Positions 14,447-22,142 of a DNA stretch of 22,142 nt are shown here, piece by piece. The stretch comes from JAYZDF01 sp036337945 (GTDB lineage Bacteria > Myxococcota > Kuafuiibacteriia > Kuafuiibacteriales > Kuafuiibacteriaceae). The DNA lies in assembly GCA_036337945.1 (NCBI GenBank), contig JAYZDF010000036.1:1-22142 (forward strand), written 5' to 3'. The position numbers and the translations under genes are program-made. The notes beneath the pieces are model-generated. The model ran no database searches and was not told where the DNA came from. It saw only the letters and a program-made list of their open reading frames with translations. The first letter of the stretch is position 1. The number at the start of each line of letters is the position of its first letter.

Positions 14447-16225
14447 GTGAGCGCGGTCGAGGAGAGCAACCCGGACAACAAAAGAGATTCGGATGAAAAA
14501 TCGCGATTAGACTGGAGCCGCGTGTGGGCCCTAGCACGCCCCGAGCTTCGTAGTCTGGTCTGGGCCACACTCGCGTTATTGGTGGGTACAGGTTCAAGTC
14601 TTGCAGCACCCGGCTTAGTTGGGATGCTCGTGGATGGCGTAACTGAAGGTCAGGGCCGTGACGCGCTTAACCAAGCTGCCCTCATTCTCTTAGCGGTTTT
14701 TGCGGTGAGTGGTGTCGCAACAGCTTTTCGCAGTTACTTGTTCACGGTGGCAGGAGAGCGGATTGTGACTCGACTACGAACGCAACTCTATCAGGCTGTG
14801 ATTCTCCAAGATATCGCGTTCTTCGACGAGCGTCGTACGGGAGAGCTCATGAATAGGTTATCCTCGGACACGACAGTTCTCCAAAATACGGTGACGGTGA
14901 ATGTGTCCATGGCGTTACGTTATTCTCTGCAAGCCTTGGGGGCTGTCGCCATTTTGATGTGGACTTCATGGAAGCTTACGCTCGTTATGTTGGTTTCTGT
15001 CCCGCTGGTGATGGTCGGTGCGGCAGTCTACGGGCGGATGCTTAGAAAGGTCAGTAAGAAAGTACAAGATGCACTCGCCCGTGCCTCAGAAATCGCAGAA
15101 GAAACCATCGCAGGCATACGGACCGTGCGAGTGTTCGACCGCGAATTGTTTGAGAGCAGACGGTACGAAGCCGCAGTCGAGGAAAGCTTTCAATTGGCTC
15201 GGTATCGATCTCGCCTTGGTGCGGTTTTCAGTGGTGGTGTAAGCTTCGCCGGTTATGGAGCGATATCCGCTGTTTTGTGGTACGGCGGTGCTCTTCTTTC
15301 GGAAGGGCAGCTGAGCTTCGGGGAGTTGACCAGCTTCATTCTCTACACCTTCACTGTTGCTTTTTCTATCGGTGCTCTGTCTAGCCTTTGGTCTGACTTC
15401 GCAAAAGCATCCGGCGCAAGTCAGAGAGTTTTCGAAATTTTGGATTCAGAGGACCAGCAGTTGAGCCAAGGGACGAATATTTCCCGATTGCAGGGAAGGG
15501 TAACCTTCAAAGACGTCGAATTTGCGTATCCTATGCGACCAGACGCAATGGTCTTGTCTCAATTCAACCTCGAACTTCTACCAGGGCGAGTGGTGGCTCT
15601 AGTCGGTCCGTCAGGCGGTGGAAAATCGACCGTTGCAGCGTTGATTAGTCGGCTTTACGAGCCGACAAGCGGGCAGGTTTTTCTGGATGATAATCCTTAT
15701 CAAGAGTTGGATCCCTCCTGGCTAAGGCAGCAAATTGGGGTTGTGAGTCAGGAACCCATTTTGTTCGCCACGAGTATCGAAAACAATATCCGGTATGGCC
15801 GTGAAGATGCCAAAGAAGAGGAAATTATTGCGGCAGCCAAGGCGGCAAATGCGCACGATTTCGTATCCGGATTCCCTGAGGCATATCAAACACTGGTTGG
15901 GGAGCGTGGTGTTCGACTATCAGGAGGACAAAAGCAACGAATCGCCATCGCCCGCGCAATCTTGAAAGATCCTAAGGTTCTTATTCTCGATGAAGCGACG
16001 AGCGCGCTAGATGCTGAGAGTGAACATTTGGTGCAAGATGCTCTTGATAAGCTCATGGTTGGCAGAACGACGATGGTCATTGCCCATCGTCTAAGCACGG
16101 TACAGCAGGCCGAAAGAGTGGTCGTTCTTAACGACGGTCGCATCGCTGAACAAGGTACACATGAAGACCTTCTATCGATTGATGGACTATACCGCCGTCT
16201 TGTTGAGAGACAATTCGCAGCTTAG
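14447..16225 (+). CDS. MsbA/ABCB-type ABC exporter half-transporter (TMD-NBD fusion)
   Basis: A 592-residue fused permease and ATPase that would work as a homodimer or heterodimer. The membrane domain covers about 30-320 with six hydrophobic segments and carries the ExoI-like sequence QDIAFFDERRTGELMNRLSSD (121-141), typical of MsbA, LmrA and TAP-like exporters. The ATPase domain has Walker A GPSGGGKST (387-395), Q-loop Gln435 (VVSQEP), signature LSGGQ (491-495), Walker B LILDE (512-516) with Glu516, and switch His547. All catalytic residues are intact. The family exports lipids, peptides or drugs; ABCB-type SAPs such as TAP-like proteins cannot be told apart by sequence, so the substrate is unassigned. 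Start GTG at 14447 lacks a good ribosome binding site. It lies 77 nt downstream of the selenoprotein on the same strand. Confidence 0.95.
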   Translation: MSAVEESNPDNKRDSDEKSRLDWSRVWALARPELRSLVWATLALLVGTGSSLAAPGLVGMLVDGVTEGQGRDALNQAALILLAVFAVSGVATAFRSYLFTVAGERIVTRLRTQLYQAVILQDIAFFDERRTGELMNRLSSDTTVLQNTVTVNVSMALRYSLQALGAVAILMWTSWKLTLVMLVSVPLVMVGAAVYGRMLRKVSKKVQDALARASEIAEETIAGIRTVRVFDRELFESRRYEAAVEESFQLARYRSRLGAVFSGGVSFAGYGAISAVLWYGGALLSEGQLSFGELTSFILYTFTVAFSIGALSSLWSDFAKASGASQRVFEILDSEDQQLSQGTNISRLQGRVTFKDVEFAYPMRPDAMVLSQFNLELLPGRVVALVGPSGGGKSTVAALISRLYEPTSGQVFLDDNPYQELDPSWLRQQIGVVSQEPILFATSIENNIRYGREDAKEEEIIAAAKAANAHDFVSGFPEAYQTLVGERGVRLSGGQKQRIAIARAILKDPKVLILDEATSALDAESEHLVQDALDKLMVGRTTMVIAHRLSTVQQAERVVVLNDGRIAEQGTHEDLLSIDGLYRRLVERQFAA

Positions 16226-16262
16226 CGATTGATAAGCGTGTTTCAGCGATATTCACGACGAA

Positions 16263-16457
16263 TTAGAAACCCAAACAATAGACGCCTTCATCGAGAGGCC
16301 CTCCGAAAACAGCACTCAGGCGTTGAATATGTACATTGTCGTATTCATGTTTGAATTCATCCTTTATAGGCAAGAGGGTCAGTTTCGTCGATGGCGGCTT
16401 TCGGCAGGCGTATTGTTGTCGGGGCAGCGGCTGTTGAAGCGGTTGTGGTTCTGTCAC
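16263..16457 (-). CDS. Possible small hypothetical protein
   Basis: A 64-codon frame (GTG 16457 to TAA 16263) lies in the 290-nt gap between the exporter and the coiled-coil protein. It has no signal peptide, no recognisable domain and no clear ribosome binding site. The C-terminal half has a balanced amino-acid composition and two Cys (18 and 61). The gap downstream of the 174-residue gene makes it a possible fourth gene of that minus-strand operon, or a remnant. Chance ORFs of this length are common, so this is a weak call. Confidence 0.25.
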   Translation of the reverse strand: MTEPQPLQQPLPRQQYACRKPPSTKLTLLPIKDEFKHEYDNVHIQRLSAVFGGPLDEGVYCLGF

Positions 16458-16515
16458 GCGAGAAAAAATGACAGAGCGCGAGGTCGGGTGCAGTGGATAT
16501 AAACGCGTCGCGTGC

Positions 16516-17040
16516 CTACCGTCCTTTTGTTAGCTTCTTTAGCAACGCATCGAATCTGAGAATCTCTGCTTGAAACTCCGAAGCGTATTCTTTCGATTCG
16601 CGGTTGAACTTGGCTAACAATAGATGGAAAGAGCGAAGTTCTGATTCTACCAGTTCAGCGGACTTGGCTAGACTCACATGGGCGGGGTCTAAACTCTCTT
16701 GATTGAGTTTACAACGTGCGACGATCTTGAGTCGCTTCTCTTCGAAAGATTGCCAGACTTCTTCATGAGCGCCTGCTTTAGGTTGGGAAAGAATTTTACC
16801 CGCCTGATTACGTATGTTGATCTCAAGCTGCTGCAGATCTAACCCACAAGCCTTGAGAGCTCGGCTATCAACGGTTTGAAGCTGTCTGTATTGCTCGACG
16901 CTCGGCAGTCGATCGAGGTGTCTGACAATTCCGTTGACCAGAAAAGTCATGAGGATAGCGAAGATTATCGCGAGGAACACACCGACCACATATCGATAAG
17001 GTCTCAGCTGTTGTTGCTCAGATTTTTGACCAGTGTTCAC
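16516..17040 (-). CDS. Single-span membrane protein with periplasmic coiled coil
   Basis: I do not recognise this family. The 174-residue protein has a short polar N-terminus, one strongly hydrophobic segment (about 17-40, VVGVFLAIIFAILMTFLV), and then a Lys/Glu/Leu-rich region with heptad-like spacing likely to be helical or coiled coil (about 65-170). Two Cys (65, 115) lie in the soluble part. The topology would place the helical region outside the cytoplasmic membrane. The start is GTG at 17040 with no clear ribosome binding site. It is 56 nt downstream of the large carboxypeptidase-regulatory-like lipoprotein on the same strand, so it is probably in the same operon and may interact with the lipoproteins. 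Confidence 0.8.
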   Translation of the reverse strand: MNTGQKSEQQQLRPYRYVVGVFLAIIFAILMTFLVNGIVRHLDRLPSVEQYRQLQTVDSRALKACGLDLQQLEINIRNQAGKILSQPKAGAHEEVWQSFEEKRLKIVARCKLNQESLDPAHVSLAKSAELVESELRSFHLLLAKFNRESKEYASEFQAEILRFDALLKKLTKGR

Positions 17041-17096
17041 AAGGTTGTCTTAGCCTGCATAGGAAGAACTTTCCAGCGTAAGAGCGCCTTTGATAG

Positions 17097-18719
17097 CTAA
17101 TAAACGCTGGGCACTACGATGTTGAATTCCCCAAAGGCGTCAGTTGTCGAACTTTGGAGCTGAATCACGGTGTTTTCGTATTTCAGGTACGGGACAACCA
17201 TAGCCCCCACCAAAGGTTCACCGTCCTCAGAACTTACAATTCCGCGTTGGCGTGCGCCGCGAGAAATAACGAGCGGTTTGAGTTGCCAATCTGTTTCCTT
17301 CGGAACCTGCACAAATATGTACCCCTCCGGGCTAGGAAGTGAAGCGCTGCGGTAATCCGGGCTTGTCTGTAGTAAATAATCTCCGGGATCGAGCCAAGCT
17401 TCATATTGTCCAAAATCGTCGGTTGTCGCTGTCGTTCCAGGCGAGGGATAGGCGTCATTTGAGCTCACGAAGTTTATCGCTACGGTAGTGTTTGGTATCG
17501 GTTGAGCATCATGAGACAGAACAGCGCCAACAACCCGTACACGTTTTGAAATATCGATTGTGGATGTGAGAGTTGGCTGATCCGAGCTACCAATCGAAAT
17601 GGAAGTGTTCGTCCGACGAAAGCGGCTGCCCTTTGGGGGGATAACTTCGACTTTATAAGTCCCCGGCAGAAGAGATAGCTCCGAAGTTCTTAGACCTTGT
17701 TCGACAAGAGTCACGATACCATCGTCATTCGTTTTGGCCTCGACCTCGAATGAGCCGAAAGCCTGTTCACTTGTCGCCGTGATGACCACTCTTGCGTTGC
17801 TAATCTGTTCGATGTTTCCACTTGAGTTACCGCGGATTATTATTTGCGTGTTTACGCGTCCGGTTGCTTCAGGCTCTGGGAACTGAATATCGATTCTTCT
17901 GTCTTCTCCCGGGTCTATACGTATCGACTGCCGGTAAGTCCATCCTATAGACGCTGGAGATAATGTTTTCGCGACCAATGTAAACTGTGCATCTAATGTT
18001 TCGGGGAGTTTTAGACTAAATGCACCAGTGTCGTCGGTTACGGCGGTAGAAGATGGAATACGAGACGTTTGTGAGATGGCACGTACTTCTACGTTTGAAA
18101 CAGGTTGTTTTTCTCGGCCGTAAACCACTCCTTCAATTTTCCTAAATGTCTCCGGGAACAAAAAGGTTTTATCTTCAGTCGAACTTTTGACGGTAAATTT
18201 CGTATCAACTCCTGGATAGGCTCCTTGTTTAGGTTCGAAGCGAATACGATAAGGTCCCGGTATGAGGTTTAATTCGGCGGACCGTTCCGCAAGATAGGTC
18301 TCGCTGTGAACAAGTTCAAAACCTGATGGGCGCTGCTCACTATAGACATAAATCGATGCGCTTACACGTTCCTGATCCCCATCCAAAACCTGATAGTTAA
18401 ACGTGCGAGGTTTGCTGATCCTTAGCTGAGCAATTTCACCTGTATAGACAATATCTTCGGGTGAAAGGTGTGTTTCCACAAACTGTGAGGCTGGATTGGG
18501 TTCGACAATGTAAGATAATTCGATGCTCGTCGAGCTGCTAATTACACATTGTCTAACAAGACACGATTCGTTCGAGTAGCAGTCATCATCCACTCGACAT
18601 TCTGTAACCGAGTCGTCGAAAGGATTGCCGCTGACTTGCTCAGCGCAGCCCAAAACCAGGAGAGCAGCTAGAGCAAGCCCGTACGTTTTTTGAGAGGCAA
18701 ATAACTCTACTGAGGGCAT
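17097..18719 (-). CDS. Lipoprotein with repeated carboxypeptidase-regulatory-like (Ig-like) domains
   Basis: A 540-residue probable outer-membrane lipoprotein. The signal segment (about 12-24) ends LVLGC with Cys25 as lipid anchor. A Cys-rich patch ECRVDDDCYSNESCLVRQC (40-58) has regular spacing and probably forms disulfides. From about residue 190, several modules of 85-100 residues follow, each with the pattern G-x-V-x-(13-18)-P-(V/I/L)-x-(G/N)-x-x-V followed by TTDxxGxF/Y and a strand: PVSNVEVRA...DDTGAFSLKLP, then NDDGIVTLVEQ, then PIPNTTVAI...DDFGQYEAWL, then PLVGAMVVP...DAFGEFNIVVP. These are CarboxypepD_reg-like transthyretin-fold domains, used for adhesion or scaffolding. No catalytic domain is present. 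The ATG at 18719 overlaps the upstream gene's end by 13 nt, which suggests translational coupling. Confidence 0.87.
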   Translation of the reverse strand: MPSVELFASQKTYGLALAALLVLGCAEQVSGNPFDDSVTECRVDDDCYSNESCLVRQCVISSSTSIELSYIVEPNPASQFVETHLSPEDIVYTGEIAQLRISKPRTFNYQVLDGDQERVSASIYVYSEQRPSGFELVHSETYLAERSAELNLIPGPYRIRFEPKQGAYPGVDTKFTVKSSTEDKTFLFPETFRKIEGVVYGREKQPVSNVEVRAISQTSRIPSSTAVTDDTGAFSLKLPETLDAQFTLVAKTLSPASIGWTYRQSIRIDPGEDRRIDIQFPEPEATGRVNTQIIIRGNSSGNIEQISNARVVITATSEQAFGSFEVEAKTNDDGIVTLVEQGLRTSELSLLPGTYKVEVIPPKGSRFRRTNTSISIGSSDQPTLTSTIDISKRVRVVGAVLSHDAQPIPNTTVAINFVSSNDAYPSPGTTATTDDFGQYEAWLDPGDYLLQTSPDYRSASLPSPEGYIFVQVPKETDWQLKPLVISRGARQRGIVSSEDGEPLVGAMVVPYLKYENTVIQLQSSTTDAFGEFNIVVPSVY

Positions 18720-19300
18720 AATTCACCTCGGTCGACGAATTGTAAGGTCCAGCGATGTTCTAGGAGTGAATAATCGGTCTCTCCATCTCCATCAGGATCT
18801 GCGTTGATTTCTGCAAGATTCGAACTCTGCGCGCTAAGCGCTTCGAATTGTGGTGCGTCGGTCACGAAAAGGGAAATGACATGGGTGTTTTGAACATCGA
18901 GTCCGATGATAGATAAAGAGGGGAGAAGAGTATCCTGCACAATATAGGTGCCGGAGACCGAAGCCGGATACTCTTGTTCGCTTATTATGGTCGCGAGGTT
19001 ATCTACGAAGTTGTTGGCAACAAAGCGCGCGAGTATCGGGTCTCCGTCTGGCTCGAATACATCGGCACGAAGTTTTATCCCGGGACAATCTTGTGCAAAA
19101 GTGGCGGGGTGGGACACCTCAGAAACAGAGCTCTGTGGCTTGATTGAACCCAAGTCGATTTGCGGAGGACGGTTCGCCGAGTCTGCGATGACCGTTCCGT
19201 CTGGGGGAACCAAACAGCTCATTTGTAAAACGGAGCAAAGCACGATGCACAGAAAGTTTCGCAAATCTCGTGCCGTATAAATGTGCATCAAAAGTTCCAT
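18707..19300 (-). CDS. Small lipoprotein of unknown family
   Basis: A 197-residue probable lipoprotein. The signal segment (about 12-27) is followed by MSC at 27-29, so Cys29 may be the lipidated residue, though this lipobox is unusual. Two near-paired Cys follow later (about 72 and 195). The C-terminal half contains LAEINADPDGDGETDYS, an Asp-rich calcium-binding-like turn that appears in many secreted bacterial proteins. I do not recognise the family. The start is ATG at 19300; a second in-frame ATG at 19288 (Met5) has GGAA about 6 nt upstream and is an equally plausible start. It heads the probable operon with the carboxypeptidase-regulatory-like lipoprotein and the coiled-coil protein. Confidence 0.8.
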   Translation of the reverse strand: MELLMHIYTARDLRNFLCIVLCSVLQMSCLVPPDGTVIADSANRPPQIDLGSIKPQSSVSEVSHPATFAQDCPGIKLRADVFEPDGDPILARFVANNFVDNLATIISEQEYPASVSGTYIVQDTLLPSLSIIGLDVQNTHVISLFVTDAPQFEALSAQSSNLAEINADPDGDGETDYSLLEHRWTLQFVDRGELCPQ

Positions 19301-19403
19301 TTCTTCCGGGCACTTCGAGAATCGGCCTTTATGGAACCACTCGCAACCCGGACATTTCTGTCATACACGGATTTCGTTCTTCTCGCGAGTAAAGAGTGAG
19401 GGG

Positions 19404-21254
19404 TTATTCCGATTCAAGCCCGAGTTTGTCGTCTTCGTCAGGCAAGGGGTCATTTATCTTTTTGAGGTAACGAAAAATTGTTCGAGCATCTACGCCGAGA
19501 TCTTTCGCGGTTTGAGTTCGGTTACCGCCATTTCGCTGCAAGACTCGTGCGATATATCTAATTTGAAACCGCTCTTTTGCGATCGAGAGCGGTACGATTT
19601 CTTCGATGTCACTTGGATCGAGATCAAGATCTTCTGCGGTAATGAGATTTGAGTCCGTCAAAACAACGGCTTTTCTAATGCGGTTTTCAAGCTCGCGAAT
19701 GTTTCCAGGCCAACTATATTTCTTTACGGCTGCGAGCCCTGCTTTTGACAGGCCTTTGACTGAGGATCCCACTTCGCGTTTCGCCTTGCCTAAGAAGTAG
19801 CGAGCAATAAGCTCGATATCCTGACCTCGCTCTCGAAGGGGAGGCAGGTGAATATTCACCACGTTCAGCCGGTAGAATAGATCCTCTCGAAATAAGCCTT
19901 CCTGAATGAGTTTCGGAAGGTTTTTATGAGTGGCGGAAACTACCCTGATATCGACCGCAATCGGTTTGCTCCCTCCAACGGGTGTTATGACTTTCTCCTG
20001 AATTGCCCGAAGCAATTTGACTTGCAAAGAGATCTCCATTTCTCCGATCTCATCAAGAAAAAGAGTTCCGCCTGCGGCCGCAGCAAAGTGTCCCTGTTTG
20101 TCAGCGATCGCTCCCGTGAACGCGCCTTTTACGTGTCCAAAAAGTTCAGATTCAAGGAGGTTTGCGGGTATAGCACCGCAGTTAATGACAACAAGAGGCC
20201 CGCGATTTCGCGGCGAGTCTTCATGGATTTTGCGAGCAATTAGTTCCTTGCCGGTACCTGTCTCACCAGTGATCAAAACTGAAATATCTGCGGGCGCCAC
20301 CTTCCGTACACGTTTCATGACGGTCTCCATCGCATCAGAAGCACCTATGATTTGACCGTCTCGAGTGTCATTCAGTTGAGCCTCTAATCTATTGAGAGCG
20401 GCGGTAAGCTCTTCTCTGCGTTCTGCTTGTCCGATAAGTAGACTGGCTTGCGCGGCAAAAACCGTCAGGGTATCCAAGGCGGCGTCATCAAACACATCTG
20501 CAACGCGATTGTTTCCTAGATAAAGCACTCCTTTCAGTTCCTCTCGGTCGATGAGAGGGCAGCACATGACACTGTGAAGCTGCAGACTCATAACCGAAAC
20601 CGACGCATTGAACTCTTGGTTACTCATCGCATCTGCGACGATAATCGGTTTGCGGGATGCAATAACCTTTTGAAGGATTGAGTCGCTAAGGTCTGCGAGT
20701 TCAGATGGAAGACTTTCTCTGGCAATATTGCGTGCGCAACTGACGCGAGGTTGCCCCTCCGGATCGAGTAACACTAAGAACCCCTTCCCAGCACCGGTGA
20801 GATCGATCACAGAATCGAGGATTGCCTCAACAAGCGAATTGGTCGAATCGTTGGCCAAAACTTTGAGTGAAAACTCGTGAATCCGCCGATATGCGGAGCG
20901 AGATTCTGTTGTCTTGAGTTGAGGTTGACCGGGAACCGCTGGTAGCGGAGAGCGAGTATTTGGCTTAGGAGGTTCAGCGGCGAAGAATTTCATCGAAATA
21001 TCGCCCAAACGAACGATATCTCCGTCGGACAGCCGTGATGACTTTTGTCTTCGACCGTTGACGGTCATATCCCTGAGCATCCCAGTAATGCTGTATTGCT
21101 GGTTAGCTTTGGTGACGTGCGCGTGCGTGGTCTGAAGTCCGGAATCCTTCAAAACGACATCATTGTCGCTGGCCCGACCGATAGTTGTGAGTGGTCGAAA
21201 GATCTTTACTGTCTTCGATTCTCCATTTGGGAGATCTATGACCAGATAGCCCAT
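19404..21254 (-). CDS. Sigma-54-dependent enhancer-binding protein (FHA-GAF-AAA+-HTH)
   Basis: A 616-residue transcription activator. An N-terminal FHA domain (about 1-95; GRASDNDVVL 26-35 and TTHAHV 42-47) should bind a phosphothreonine partner, so a Ser/Thr kinase rather than a histidine kinase is the likely input. A GAF-like sensor domain covers about 125-280 (EAILDSVIDLTGAGKGFLVLLD). The central AAA+ ATPase has Walker A GETGTGKE (330-337), GAFTGA (377-382; contacts sigma-54), Walker B TLFLDEIGE (397-405) and FREDLFYRLN (455-464). WPGNIREL (515-522) precedes a C-terminal Fis-type HTH (about 576-600, NRTQTAKDLGVDARTIFRYLKKI). The targets are unknown. Start ATG at 21254 lies 10 nt after the TPR-like gene on the same strand, so they form an operon. 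Receiver domains are absent. Confidence 0.95.
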   Translation of the reverse strand: MGYLVIDLPNGESKTVKIFRPLTTIGRASDNDVVLKDSGLQTTHAHVTKANQQYSITGMLRDMTVNGRRQKSSRLSDGDIVRLGDISMKFFAAEPPKPNTRSPLPAVPGQPQLKTTESRSAYRRIHEFSLKVLANDSTNSLVEAILDSVIDLTGAGKGFLVLLDPEGQPRVSCARNIARESLPSELADLSDSILQKVIASRKPIIVADAMSNQEFNASVSVMSLQLHSVMCCPLIDREELKGVLYLGNNRVADVFDDAALDTLTVFAAQASLLIGQAERREELTAALNRLEAQLNDTRDGQIIGASDAMETVMKRVRKVAPADISVLITGETGTGKELIARKIHEDSPRNRGPLVVINCGAIPANLLESELFGHVKGAFTGAIADKQGHFAAAAGGTLFLDEIGEMEISLQVKLLRAIQEKVITPVGGSKPIAVDIRVVSATHKNLPKLIQEGLFREDLFYRLNVVNIHLPPLRERGQDIELIARYFLGKAKREVGSSVKGLSKAGLAAVKKYSWPGNIRELENRIRKAVVLTDSNLITAEDLDLDPSDIEEIVPLSIAKERFQIRYIARVLQRNGGNRTQTAKDLGVDARTIFRYLKKINDPLPDEDDKLGLESE

Positions 21255-21264
21255 CCTTTCTTAC

Positions 21265-22142
21265 CTACCAACCACTGCGCCAAACCGGGATGCTAAATCG
21301 TGAATCTATCGAGCCTGATGTCCCAGAATCTATCGTCTGAATGCTTTGCCTATCTTCAGTTCGGTTCGACAGTTCTCGATATGCCTGAATACTCGAACCA
21401 AGGTATCCCGCGGAAAATAACCCAGCCCCCGTGTACATGCCAATCACGTAAGTCTCGAAACGTGATTGTTGTGACGCGGGAACTCCATTCGCTTCGCGAA
21501 GCGAACTCGCGGCCCAATATCCGCCGATATTAAGTGCCACGCCTACAAGCTGAGTGGCGAGCCAGGTCCAACCCCATGCCTTTTGGCCCTCGATGATTGC
21601 GAGCTGCGCGTAGCTGAAAGGGAGAAAGCTCACACTTGGATGAGCGATGACCTGAACGAGATTTGACGGAATCTGTTGCTCTGGTCCTTTGATAGGCTTC
21701 TCGACCGGTCGAATGAGTGTCTGGCGCACCTCATCGAAGGTTTGGATGACGGCGGGCGGTACCACGAATGGGTCAAGTTTTACATCTGGCTCAAGCAAGA
21801 GAAGCTGCGCGAATTCCTCAGCGGCTTGTTTCTGGTTTCCCACCAAATGATAACTAATCCCGAGTAAACGCCGCGCTTGGCCCATCAACTTTGGGTCTGA
21901 TATTCTGGGTGGGTGGACCCAAGGGTCCAGAATATCGATGACTTTTTGGAAATCTCGATATTCAAAGGCATTTTTTGCGACATTGAGCGACGAGACAACG
22001 TCTTTCGGAGTCCCGCCAGAAGTGGAGGGCTTCGCGAGGGCTGGAGGTGCTAAAAAGACGCAAAAAGCAGTGCAAATAGAAAACAAGATTAGAAATACTG
22101 AACTTTTCTTGCCCGAATCCTGCCGATAACGAGTAGCGGCAG
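21265..22142 (-). CDS. Exported TPR-like protein (N-terminus off window)
   Basis: The frame is open to the right edge: codons upstream of 22086 read RQDSGKKSSVFLI, an uninterrupted basic n-region leading into the hydrophobic signal segment that ends APPALA. The only in-window start is a TTG at 22086, which cuts through the signal peptide, so the true start is probably beyond 22142. After the signal comes a TPR-like helical region (residues about 30-120 counted from 22086; DFQKVIDILDPW...ARRLLGISYHLVGNQKQAAEEFAQLLLLEPD), a pattern common in exported proteins of deltaproteobacteria. Two hydrophobic segments occur near the C-terminus (about 170-235). Its function is unknown. The FHA-type activator gene follows 10 nt after its stop, so the two may share a signalling role. 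Confidence 0.8.
   Translation of the reverse strand, partial: AATRYRQDSGKKSSVFLILFSICTAFCVFLAPPALAKPSTSGGTPKDVVSSLNVAKNAFEYRDFQKVIDILDPWVHPPRISDPKLMGQARRLLGISYHLVGNQKQAAEEFAQLLLLEPDVKLDPFVVPPAVIQTFDEVRQTLIRPVEKPIKGPEQQIPSNLVQVIAHPSVSFLPFSYAQLAIIEGQKAWGWTWLATQLVGVALNIGGYWAASSLREANGVPASQQSRFETYVIGMYTGAGLFSAGYLGSSIQAYRELSNRTEDRQSIQTIDSGTSGSIDSRFSIPVWRSGW

Overview
The window is about half G+C by eye, gene-dense and on both strands. It looks like chromosome from a Gram-negative, deltaproteobacterial-type organism; Myxococcota or a Bradymonadia-like lineage is my best guess. The reasons are the number of outer-membrane-type lipoproteins with Asp/Pro/Ala-rich linkers, an enhancer-binding protein with FHA and GAF domains instead of a receiver domain, a START-domain protein, an alkylglycerol-monooxygenase-like membrane hydroxylase, and a probable selenoprotein. 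The lineage is inference. I see no tRNA, rRNA, insertion sequence, phage gene or CRISPR array.

Layout. 1-1485: the 3' part of a probably secreted, propeller-like protein whose start lies off the left edge. 1626-3533: a DEAD-box RNA helicase with a DbpA-type RNA-binding domain, abutting head-on (no gap) a SAM-dependent methyltransferase (4184-3534), which follows a YeiH-type transporter (5348-4269). 5742-10075 (+): AGMO/sterol-desaturase-like membrane protein, START-domain exported protein, YhbY, a RimK-like ATP-grasp ligase and a short YchJ-like protein. 12805-10080 (-): a CPFC-type glutathione S-transferase, a 155-residue protein of unknown family, and a lipoprotein with three PPC-like modules. 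13670-12900 (-): an EndA-type secreted endonuclease.

The standout is 13794-14369 (+). A lipoprotein reading frame is interrupted by one in-frame TGA at 14031-14033. Read through, it gives a 191-residue thioredoxin-like protein in which the TGA occupies the first position of a CxxC-type motif (U-T-Y-C), followed by a hairpin that fits the bacterial SECIS model (7-bp stem, G first in the loop, 17 nt downstream). I interpret this as a selenocysteine-containing lipoprotein resembling the N-terminal domain of animal selenoprotein P. Conventional gene calling would split it into two spurious ORFs. It is followed by an MsbA-like ABC exporter (14447-16225).

19300-16516 (-) is a probable three-gene operon for envelope proteins: a small lipoprotein, a large lipoprotein with carboxypeptidase-regulatory-like (Ig-like) repeats overlapping it by 13 nt, and a single-span coiled-coil protein. 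22142-19404 (-) has an exported TPR-like protein running off the right edge, followed 10 nt later by the FHA-GAF-AAA+-HTH sigma-54 activator.

Themes are the cell envelope (lipoproteins, lipid-related proteins, exporter), ribosome/RNA metabolism (helicase, YhbY) and thiol/selenol redox chemistry (selenoprotein, GST, YchJ-like). Nothing in the sequence shows that these neighbours work as one system.
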